34,645 bases of DNA, from assembly GCA_947571135.1 (NCBI GenBank), contig CANOWY010000014.1, forward strand, positions 1 to 34,645, given 5' to 3'. A program made the translations under genes and the position numbers. Source of the DNA: an uncultured Mycoplasmatota bacterium. Its GTDB lineage: Bacteria > Bacillota_I > Bacilli_A > RF39 > UBA660. The notes under the pieces were generated by a model that saw only the letters and a program-made list of their open reading frames with translations, was not told where the DNA came from and ran no database searches. Shown here piece by piece: positions 6,753 through 13,510 of this stretch (the stretch's first letter is position 1; every line of letters starts with the position of its first letter).

Positions 6753-7952
6753 ATGAACGACATAAAAATAGAAAAAATGGATCATCAAGGAAGAGGAATA
6801 GGGTATATAAATGGAAAAGTAACGTTTATAAAAAATGCTTTGCCTGGTGAAATTGTATTATGTAAAATAAAAAAAGAAACAAAAAAGTATAACATTGCAG
6901 AAGTAATAGAGCATAAGAAAAAATTGGAAAGTAGAGTAGAACCTTTTTGTCCTTATTTTTCTATTTGTGGGGGATGTGATTTAGAACACCTGACTTATTT
7001 AGAGACTTTAAACTATAAAAAAGAGAAAGTAGAAAATATTTTAAATAAAGAAAAAATAGAGTTTTCTAACTTAGAAGTTGTTGAGAATTCAAACCCTAAA
7101 AATTATCGTAATAAACTTTCTTTGAAAATAGAAAACAATAAAATTGGCTTTTATGAAGAAAGTAGTCATACTCTAATTGAAATAGAAGAGTGCCCTTTAG
7201 CAAAAGAAAGCATAAATACTTGTTTAAAAGAATTAAAGAATTTAACGATAAAGAATGGTTCCGTAACGATTCGTTCCAATTATAATGATGAAATATTGCT
7301 TATTTTAAAAACAAAAGAAGAAGTGAATTTTAAAAGAGAAGCGTTTCAAAAAAGCAAATTAGTAGGTGTCGTTTTAAACGATAAAACTATTTATAGAGAG
7401 AATTTCTTTTACGAACGAATGAATGGATATCTTTTTAAAGTAAGTTATGATGCTTTCTTTCAGGTAAATCCTTATATCACAACGAAAATGTTTCAATTAG
7501 TAAGAGAGAATATTCAAAAAAGTGAGATAGTACTCGATTTATATTCTGGAGTGGGAACGCTTGGAATCATTGCGAGTACAAATGCAAATAAAGTTTATAG
7601 CGTGGAAATTGTTAGGAATGCCATTTTAGATAACGTAGAAAATAAAAAATTAAACAAAAGGGAAAATATCTTTCCAATACTCGGAGATGCCTATAAAACT
7701 ATCCCTAAGATTAAAGAAACTTTTGATACGATTATAATTGACCCACCAAGAAGTGGACTTGCTAAATCTTCTTGTGAATTTATGCTAGAAAGTAATGCAA
7801 AAAAAATCATTTATATTTCTTGTAATCCTTTAACTCTTGCAAGAGATTTAAAAAAATTGATGACTATATATAAAATAAAAAAATTTTATATTTTAGATAT
7901 GTTTAGTTACACGCATCACGTTGAATGTGTATGCGTGATGACGAGGCGATAA
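6753..7952 (+). CDS. rlmD: 23S rRNA (uracil-C5)-methyltransferase RlmD/RlmCD
   Basis: It methylates C5 of uridine in 23S rRNA (U1939, and U747 in dual-specific Gram-positive enzymes) using SAM. Domains in order: an N-terminal TRAM RNA-binding domain (about residues 1-55), an iron-sulfur cluster motif CPYFSICGGC (Cys66, 72, 75) completed by Cys147 in ECPLA, and a Rossmann methyltransferase domain with DLYSGVGTLG (262-271), DPPR (330-333) and the catalytic Cys357 in YISCNPLTLARDL. The C-terminal HHVECVCVMTRR is the family end. All key residues are present, and 399 residues is the expected size. In-frame TTG (6741) and GTG (6744) codons lie just after the -10 box, so the ATG at 6753 is the start. 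It stands alone, divergent from the germination operon. Confidence 0.93.
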   Translation: MNDIKIEKMDHQGRGIGYINGKVTFIKNALPGEIVLCKIKKETKKYNIAEVIEHKKKLESRVEPFCPYFSICGGCDLEHLTYLETLNYKKEKVENILNKEKIEFSNLEVVENSNPKNYRNKLSLKIENNKIGFYEESSHTLIEIEECPLAKESINTCLKELKNLTIKNGSVTIRSNYNDEILLILKTKEEVNFKREAFQKSKLVGVVLNDKTIYRENFFYERMNGYLFKVSYDAFFQVNPYITTKMFQLVRENIQKSEIVLDLYSGVGTLGIIASTNANKVYSVEIVRNAILDNVENKKLNKRENIFPILGDAYKTIPKIKETFDTIIIDPPRSGLAKSSCEFMLESNAKKIIYISCNPLTLARDLKKLMTIYKIKKFYILDMFSYTHHVECVCVMTRR

Positions 7953-7990
7953 ACCCTTATAAATAAAGGGAAAATCAACTATTCAGTAGG

Positions 7991-8023
7991 GGTAAAAAAA
8001 TGGTAAAAAAACGATAAAAAAAT
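7991..8023 (+). repeat. Three tandem 11-bp repeats at the left edge of the accessory island
   Basis: GGTAAAAAAAT, GGTAAAAAAAC and GATAAAAAAAT stand head to tail directly after rlmD. About 60 bases further on, CATACCA (8086-8092) and TGGTATG (8100-8106) form a seven-base-pair hairpin without a T tract. The remainder of 7953-8164 shows nothing else. Tandem A-rich units of this kind are often found at the ends of integrated elements, so this may be an old attachment or junction site; that is inference. Confidence 0.5.
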
Positions 8024-8164
8024 GATATTTTTACTAATTTTTGAAAAAAATATTGTGGAGGTTGTCTGTGGAGAATATGTTTCATCATACCACCCTAACT
8101 GGTATGTGTTGAATACTTAAACTCTATTTTGAAAAAAATGAATTATAAAAGGAGATTAAATATT

Positions 8165-8797
8165 ATGAGTGATAAAAAATATTGGGATGAAACATATTAT
8201 ATGAATCTAAAGGAATCAGAACAAGATTTTTTTTAATGATATATGGATGATAAAATATAAAGATATTATTTGTAATATAAATAATAAAAATGCTATTGAT
8301 TTAGGATGTGGTTTGGGTCAAGATTCAATATGGTTATTTGAAAATGGATTTAATGTAACATCATGCGATTTTTCAAAAAAAGCAACAAATATGTTTAAAG
8401 AGATATATCATAATGCTAATATAATGAATTTTGATATTGTTGATGGTTTGCCATTTGAACCTAATTCCGTAGGATTAGTAAATGCAAATTTATCTCTTCA
8501 TTATTTTGATATGGAAAAGACAAAAGAAATATTTGATGAAATTTATGAAGTTCTTGAAAAGGGTGGTTTATTTATTGGAAGAATGAATTCTGATAAAAAT
8601 GCATATGTAACGATAATTATATAGAGATGGAAAAGGACTTTTACTATGACCCAATAAAAGAACAACATAAAAGACTATTTAATCAAGAACAATTTGATAT
8701 ATTAACAAAGCAGTGGAGTGTAGTTGTTTTAAATGAAGATGTAACTACTCGTAAAGGAAGAAAAAAATATACTTGGGAGTTTATTTTGCAAAAGTAA
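8165..8797 (+). pseudogene. Class I SAM-dependent methyltransferase, broken by two frameshifts
   Basis: An ATG at 8165 behind AAAAGGAG begins MSDKKYWDETYYMNLKESEQD. A run of eight T (8227-8234) then shifts the frame; with seven T it would continue as FFNDIWMIKYKDI. The central frame (to TAG at 8622-8624) carries the SAM-binding motif AIDLGCGLGQDSIWL, the acidic VTSCDFS strand and a NANLSLHYF motif IV. A second shift between about 8595 and 8624 restores the original frame, giving EKDFYYDPIKEQHKRLF through WEFILQK and the stop at 8795-8797. The whole is about 210 residues, normal for TehB/UbiE-like small-molecule methyltransferases; the substrate is unknown. Both shifts could be sequencing errors, but the second is not in a long homopolymer. 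Confidence 0.75.
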
Positions 8798-8856
8798 AAT
8801 GATGTGTGTAATTAAACAAATAAAAATATAAGAAAATAGAGAGGTTTGAAAATAAA

Positions 8857-9888
8857 ATGAAAAATGAATTAATAGAAGAAAATAAAACAGAATTAGTAAT
8901 ATATGAATCTCAAGATGGAAATATAAAATTAGATGTTAATTTAGAAAATGAAACAGTTTGGTTATCTTTAGTACAAATGACAAGATTATTTGGAAGAGAT
9001 AAATCGGTAATTTCTAGGCATATAAAAAATATATTTGCGGAAGAAGAATTAAATAGAGATGAGGTTGTTGCAAAAATTGCAACAACCACTAAACATGGTG
9101 CAATAGATGGTAAAATTCAAACTCATTTAGTAGATTATTATAATTTAGATGTAGTAATTAGTGTTGGCTATCGAGTTAAATCTTTAGAAGGCGTAAGATT
9201 TAGAAAATGGGCAACTGCGAGAATTAAGGAATATATTATTAAAGGGTATAGTATGGATGATGAACGTCTTAAAAGTCTCGGTGGTGGCAAATATTTTTAT
9301 GAACTTTTAAATCGTATTAAAGATATAAGATCAAGTGAAAAAGTGCTATATAGACAAGTTTTAGATTTGTATGCGACAGCCATTGATTATAATCCTAATG
9401 CTGAAGAAACAATAAAATTCTTTAAAATAGTTCAGAATAAGTTCCATTTCGCAGCACATGGCAATACCGCTGCAGAAGTAATTTATAATCGTGCCGACTC
9501 CAATAAACCTTTTATGGGGCTTACGAACTTTAAAGGCGAGTTGCCAAGCATTAATGATATAGAAATCGCTAAAAATTATCTAACAGAAGAAGAACTTTTA
9601 ATGTTAAATAATTTAGTTTCAGGGTATTTTGATTTTGCAGAATTTCAAGCAATGAAACATAAACCGATGAGAATGAAAGATTATATTAATCAGTTAGATA
9701 AAATACTAAATTCTTTAGATGCAAATGTTTTAAATGATGCTGGCAGTATTAGCCATAAGAAAGCAATAGAGAAAGCAAAATTAGAATATGAAAAATATCA
9801 AATAAAAGAACTTACTGCAATTGAAAAAGAATATTTAAATTCAATTAATAAAATCAATAAGATTGCTGATAAATTAAACAAGGACTAA
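8857..9888 (+). CDS. rhuM: RhuM family protein (virulence/defence-associated DNA-binding protein)
   Basis: This 343-residue protein matches the RhuM family along its full length. The N-terminal domain has ETVWLSLVQMTRLFGRDKSVISRHIKNIF, an HTH-like segment, followed by NLDVVISVGYRVKS, GVRFRKWATARIKEYIIKGY, RIKDIRSSEKVLYRQVLDLYA, and the C-terminal Fic/DOC-like region HFAAHGNTAAEVIYNRAD with PFMGLTNFKG. RhuM genes recur in pathogenicity and phage-defence islands and next to restriction systems; their biochemical role is not established. The conserved HFAAHG.TAAE stretch resembles the Fic-fold core but is not a canonical Fic motif. It lies between two decayed genes, so it may be the surviving member of a defence island. 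Confidence 0.92.
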   Translation: MKNELIEENKTELVIYESQDGNIKLDVNLENETVWLSLVQMTRLFGRDKSVISRHIKNIFAEEELNRDEVVAKIATTTKHGAIDGKIQTHLVDYYNLDVVISVGYRVKSLEGVRFRKWATARIKEYIIKGYSMDDERLKSLGGGKYFYELLNRIKDIRSSEKVLYRQVLDLYATAIDYNPNAEETIKFFKIVQNKFHFAAHGNTAAEVIYNRADSNKPFMGLTNFKGELPSINDIEIAKNYLTEEELLMLNNLVSGYFDFAEFQAMKHKPMRMKDYINQLDKILNSLDANVLNDAGSISHKKAIEKAKLEYEKYQIKELTAIEKEYLNSINKINKIADKLNKD

Positions 9889-10027
9889 TTATACATAATA
9901 AACATTGTACTTATTTTACTTGTATATTATGAAATAGTCAGTTATAAACAAACATGTCAAAGTAAACTATTCATAGTGCGCATTCAAGCCATGTAGAAAG
10001 TGTTGTAGTATTAGAAAGAGAGTAGTT

Positions 10028-10582
10028 ATGGAAAAAAAAGTATATCATGGGAGTCCAAGTGGTGATATTACAAAATTAATTCCTCATAAAAGCACTCACC
10101 AAAAAGAATGCATTTATGCAACAGATAATAAAGTGGTTGCCATGCTTTATATGGGAAATTGGAATGATTTAGATTTTCGTTTGTCCAGTGTTTCAGGCAA
10201 ACCAGAATTAGTAGAAAGAAGAAAAGGATTATTGAAGAAGATTTATGATAAACCTGGATATCTTTATGAACTTGATGGAAGAACATTCTCTCATTATGAT
10301 TATTTATGGTCTTTGGAAGTTATTTCTTTTGCAAAAGAATTAATACCATTAAATAAAACTTTCTATCCAAATGTTTTAAATGGAATTTTAGAAGAAGAAA
10401 AAAAAGAAAATATTGTAATTTTTAGATATCCAAATAGACCCAAAGGAATGCCAATTGATAACGCAGATTTAATTGATAAATTTGTAGAATTTGAAAACAG
10501 AGGTTTAAAAGGAGCAATCAAAGATTTATTAAAAGTGTACCCAGAATTAGCAATTAAAGTAGAGGAGAAAATAAAAAAATAA
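10028..10582 (+). CDS. Uncharacterised protein, possible ADP-ribosyltransferase-like fold
   Basis: This is a 184-residue cytosolic protein with no signal or membrane segment. The N-terminus KVYHGSPSGDITKLIPHKS, with CIYATDNKVVAMLYMG about 20 residues on, has the layout of small ADP-ribosyltransferase-fold proteins: strand, His-Gly, a loop, a strand with T/S, then an alanine-bearing helix. A candidate third element is the YLYELDGRTFSHYDYLWSLE region. The C-terminal third is helical and charged. No standard H-Y-E or R-S-E triad can be fixed from one sequence, so catalytic activity is unproven. It follows rhuM by 139 bases, with RBS AGAGAG before ATG, and precedes a dinD remnant, fitting an accessory or defence context. 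Alternative: an inert cousin of the fold. Confidence 0.55.
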   Translation: MEKKVYHGSPSGDITKLIPHKSTHQKECIYATDNKVVAMLYMGNWNDLDFRLSSVSGKPELVERRKGLLKKIYDKPGYLYELDGRTFSHYDYLWSLEVISFAKELIPLNKTFYPNVLNGILEEEKKENIVIFRYPNRPKGMPIDNADLIDKFVEFENRGLKGAIKDLLKVYPELAIKVEEKIKK

Positions 10583-10599
10583 ATTTATAAATTTAAAAG

Positions 10600-10855
10600 A
10601 ATGACAAAATAAAAAAGGAAATTGCAAATTTATTTAGAATTTTACAAACAGAACAGAAGTTCAAAAAAAGAGTAAAACAGAAAAGGAGGCAAATGAAGTT
10701 CATTATGAAGTTGGTAGTAAAATAAGAAACACAATAAAAGAACTAGGTAACACAATGCCTGAAGAATTACCTACTCCTGAAAAAAGTTTAAAAGAATTAG
10801 AAAAGACAAACAATCTGCTAAAAAGGAACTAATGGCAAAAAAGAATTTAGATTAA
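10600..10855 (+). pseudogene. C-terminal remnant of a DNA-damage-inducible protein D (DinD) gene
   Basis: Across three frames the translation gives EIANLFRILQTEQKFKK, then TEKEANEVHYEVGSKIRNTI with KELGNTMPEELPTPEKSLKEL, then SAKKELMAKKNLD before a stop at 10853-10855. This is the characteristic end of DinD proteins (A-NLFR-TQTE..., HYEVG--IR-TIKELG-TMPE-LPTP--S). The N-terminal two thirds are missing, and at least two frameshifts interrupt what remains, so no product is expected. The remnant fills most of the 390-base gap between the preceding gene and the two-component operon; the rest holds only the regulator's promoter. Confidence 0.7.
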
Positions 10856-10902
10856 AAGAAAAGGAAATGAAAAATAAGAGTTTATATTAAGAAAATTACT
10901 TC

Positions 10903-10930
10903 TTATATCTTACAACATTGTAAGATATAA
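10903..10930 (+). promoter_or_regulatory. Palindromic operator and -10 region of the two-component operon
   Basis: A perfect inverted repeat with 13-base arms and a 2-base centre spans 10903-10930. Its core CTTACA (10909-10914), four bases, TGTAAG (10919-10924) matches the TNACA-N4-TGTAA pattern described for BceR-like regulators. A -10 element TATACT lies at 10947-10952, with no good -35 box, as expected for an activator-dependent promoter. The GTG start follows 21 bases after the -10. The same core recurs before the ABC transporter genes. Confidence 0.7.
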
Positions 10931-10973
10931 CTTTTTGAATCTATGCTATACTAAATAGAAGTGGTGATAATAC

Positions 10974-11636
10974 GTGAAAAAAATCATGATTGTAGAAGAT
11001 GATAAAACAATTAAAAGTGAATTAAAAGAACTACTAGAAAATGCGGGTTATGAAACAAGCCTCCTTGAAGATTTTGAACATAGTTATGAAAATATTATGA
11101 ATGCCAATCCTGACTTAATTCTGTTAGATATCAATATTCCTTATATCAATGGAGAAGTTCTACTAAAAAAAATACGAGAAACGAAAAATACTCCTGTCAT
11201 TATGGTAACGAGTCGTGCATCAGATATTGACGAAGTGTTATCTATTTCTTACGGAGCAGACGACTTTATTACAAAACCATATAATCCAACCATTTTACTT
11301 TTACGTATTGGAGCAATTTTTAAACGAATGGAAAACACAAGTGACACGATTCACTACAAAGATCTAATTATCCATAAGCAAAAAGGAATGATTATAAAAG
11401 ACAAGGAAGAAATTATTTTAACAAAAAATGAAATGATTATCTTAAACTATTTATTAAATAACCAAAATAGAATAGTAACTCGTGATGAATTAATGACTGA
11501 CCTCTGGAACAACAATGAGTACATAAACGACAATGCTCTAACTGTAAACATAAGTAGACTAAGAAGCAAACTAAAAAGTATAGGACATGCCACTGCTATT
11601 GAAACAAGAAAGGGAATAGGGTATATATTAACATGA
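10974..11636 (+). CDS. OmpR-family response regulator, BceR/YxdJ type
   Basis: The receiver domain (about 1-115) has acidic residues in VEDD (8-10), the phospho-acceptor Asp52 in LILLDINIPY, Ser80 and Lys101 in DDFITKPYNP. The C-terminal winged-helix DNA-binding domain ends with TVNISRLRSKLKSIG and ETRKGIGYILT. At 220 residues it is full length. The start is GTG with a GTGGTGAT ribosome binding site; its stop overlaps the kinase start (ATGA). Together with the BceS-type kinase and BceAB-type transporter downstream, it should activate its own promoter and the transporter promoter through the shared CTTACA-N4-TGTAAG operator when a peptide antibiotic is handled by the transporter. Confidence 0.92.
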   Translation: MKKIMIVEDDKTIKSELKELLENAGYETSLLEDFEHSYENIMNANPDLILLDINIPYINGEVLLKKIRETKNTPVIMVTSRASDIDEVLSISYGADDFITKPYNPTILLLRIGAIFKRMENTSDTIHYKDLIIHKQKGMIIKDKEEIILTKNEMIILNYLLNNQNRIVTRDELMTDLWNNNEYINDNALTVNISRLRSKLKSIGHATAIETRKGIGYILT

Positions 11637-12652
11637 AATTTACAAGTTACTTAAAAGATAAAATATATGTGATTCTTTTATTTCTAGGCACATATGGTAT
11701 TGCGCTTTTATTCCTATTTGCTTTTAAAGTAGAAAAAAGTTTAATCATTGTCTTATCCCTTTTAAATTTTTTATTGATAATCTTATCTCTAACAATTGAT
11801 TTCTTTCGAAAACAAAAATTTTATACCCATTTATTAGAAAATATAAATAACTTAGACAAAGCATACCTTGTTTTAGAAACTATAGAAAAGCCCAACTTTT
11901 ACGAAGGAAAATTAATTACCCATGCACTTTACGAAATTAATAAATCAATGGCAGAAACAGTAAAAATATTGGAAACACAAACCGACGATTTTAAAGAATA
12001 CATCGAAATGTGGATTCACGAAGTAAAAATACCAATCGCCTCCCTTATTTTAATGACGCATAACCACAAAGAAAAATTTAACAAAAAAATGCTAGAGCAA
12101 ATGCATCGAATAGATACTTATGTAGAACAAGTCTTATATTATGTAAGAAGTGAAAATGCGGAACATGACTATTTAATTAAAGAAATCGAATTAAAAAATA
12201 TCATAAATAATGTTGCTTTAAAAAATAAAGATGAACTTCTTGAAAACAATATCGAATTTCAAGTTGAAAATGTAAACTTTTTAGTAAATACGGATGCCAA
12301 ATGGTTAGAATTTATTTTAAATCAAATTATAAACAATAGTATAAAATACAAAAAAGAAAATACATCTTCTTATATAAAGATAGAAGGAAGAGAAGAAAAA
12401 GACAAGATTTATTTAAGTATTTTAGACAATGGCATAGGTATATTAGAAAGTGACATCAAAAGAGTCTTTGAAAAAACGTATACAGGTACCAATGGAAGAA
12501 TAAAAACAAAATCCACAGGTATGGGTTTATATATCGCCAAGAATTTATGTATGAAATTAGGACACAGCATTGAAATCGATTCGAAAGAACAAGAATTTAC
12601 CAAAGTAATAATTAAATTCTCTAAAAACGAATTTTATAAAGTGGCTAAGTAA
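11633..12652 (+). CDS. Intramembrane-sensing histidine kinase, BceS/YxdK type
   Basis: Two N-terminal membrane helices (about 12-30 and 36-57) are joined by only a few residues, so there is no extracellular sensor domain; kinases of this class sense through their partner ABC transporter. The phospho-acceptor is His129 in EMWIHEVKIPIAS. The ATPase domain carries the N box around Asn235 (QIINNSIKYK), the G1 box DNGIGI (265-270) and G2 box STGMGLY (294-300). Length is 339 residues, typical for BceS. It overlaps the regulator gene by four bases and shares its promoter. Confidence 0.92.
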   Translation: MKFTSYLKDKIYVILLFLGTYGIALLFLFAFKVEKSLIIVLSLLNFLLIILSLTIDFFRKQKFYTHLLENINNLDKAYLVLETIEKPNFYEGKLITHALYEINKSMAETVKILETQTDDFKEYIEMWIHEVKIPIASLILMTHNHKEKFNKKMLEQMHRIDTYVEQVLYYVRSENAEHDYLIKEIELKNIINNVALKNKDELLENNIEFQVENVNFLVNTDAKWLEFILNQIINNSIKYKKENTSSYIKIEGREEKDKIYLSILDNGIGILESDIKRVFEKTYTGTNGRIKTKSTGMGLYIAKNLCMKLGHSIEIDSKEQEFTKVIIKFSKNEFYKVAK

Positions 12653-12653
12653 C

Positions 12654-12669
12654 CTTACAAAAATGTAAG
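12654..12669 (+). promoter_or_regulatory. Second BceR-like operator, upstream of the ABC transporter genes
   Basis: CTTACA (12654-12659), AAAA, TGTAAG (12664-12669) repeats the half-sites and four-base spacing of the operator before the response regulator. It starts two bases after the kinase stop codon. Candidate -10 elements are TATATT (12677-12682) and TAGAAT (12712-12717); the ribosome binding site GAAAGGAG precedes the ATG at 12743. The site allows the transporter to be induced separately from the sensor genes. Confidence 0.7.
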
Positions 12670-12742
12670 ATAGTGTTATATTAAACTTACGACAAACAAG
12701 TACTTTTCCTTTAGAATGAACAAGTGAAAGGAGAAATATTTT

Positions 12743-13510
12743 ATGGAAAATATTTTGAAAATAGAAAAAATAGAAAAATATTATGGAAGTCGCTCTTCTT
12801 TAACGAAAGCCATTGATAACATCTCTTTTGAAGTTGAAAAAGGAGAGTTTGTTGCCATTATGGGATCTTCTGGTTCAGGAAAAACAACCCTTTTAAATTG
12901 TATTTCGACAATTGATAAAGTAACCAGTGGTCACATTTTTGTTGGAGAGAGTGACATTACAAAATTAAAAGGAAATGCCCTAAATAAATTTAGAAGAGAA
13001 GAGTTAGGATTCATCTTTCAAGACTTTAACTTACTAGACACTTTAACGGCTTATGAAAATATTGCTCTTGCCTTAACCATTCAAAACGAACATATTTCAT
13101 CCATTGATAAAAAAATCAAGAAAGTGGCAAGCGACCTAGACATCGAAAGTGTCTTAAAAAAATACCCTTACCAAATGAGTGGAGGACAAAAGCAAAGGGT
13201 AGCAAGTGCTAGAGCAATTATCACCGACCCCAAACTCATTTTAGCAGATGAACCAACTGGGGCTTTGGACTCAAAATCGGCACGTATGTTACTAGAAAGA
13301 TTTAATTACTTAAACGAAAGTCTACAAGCAACCATTCTAATGGTTACTCACGATGCTTTCACAGCGTCTTATGCAACTCGTGTTATATTTATAAAAGATG
13401 GCAAAGTATTCAATGAAATCCGTAAAGGTAACGATTCAAGAAAAGAATTTTTTGATAAAATTATTGATGTCGTAACCCTTTTAGGTGGGGATTTAAACGA
13501 TGCTTTGTAA
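12743..13510 (+). CDS. ABC transporter ATPase, BceA/YxdL type (peptide antibiotic resistance)
   Basis: This 255-residue ATPase belongs to the MacB/LolD-like branch. It has Walker A GSSGSGKT (41-48), the Q-loop FIFQDFNLLDTLTAYENIALAL typical of the branch, the signature MSGGQKQR (145-152), Walker B LILADEPTGALD (165-176) and the switch His in VTHD. It pairs with the FtsX-like permease that follows; the start of the permease overlaps its last codons by 11 bases, so the two are co-translated. BceAB systems free lipid II-cycle intermediates from bacitracin-like or lantibiotic peptides and signal flux to the kinase. Confidence 0.93.
   Translation: MENILKIEKIEKYYGSRSSLTKAIDNISFEVEKGEFVAIMGSSGSGKTTLLNCISTIDKVTSGHIFVGESDITKLKGNALNKFRREELGFIFQDFNLLDTLTAYENIALALTIQNEHISSIDKKIKKVASDLDIESVLKKYPYQMSGGQKQRVASARAIITDPKLILADEPTGALDSKSARMLLERFNYLNESLQATILMVTHDAFTASYATRVIFIKDGKVFNEIRKGNDSRKEFFDKIIDVVTLLGGDLNDAL

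Noticed and set aside
8247-8624. Intact 125-aa methyltransferase
   Set aside because: It lacks the N- and C-terminal parts, which are both present in the other frame; the gene is better read as frameshifted.
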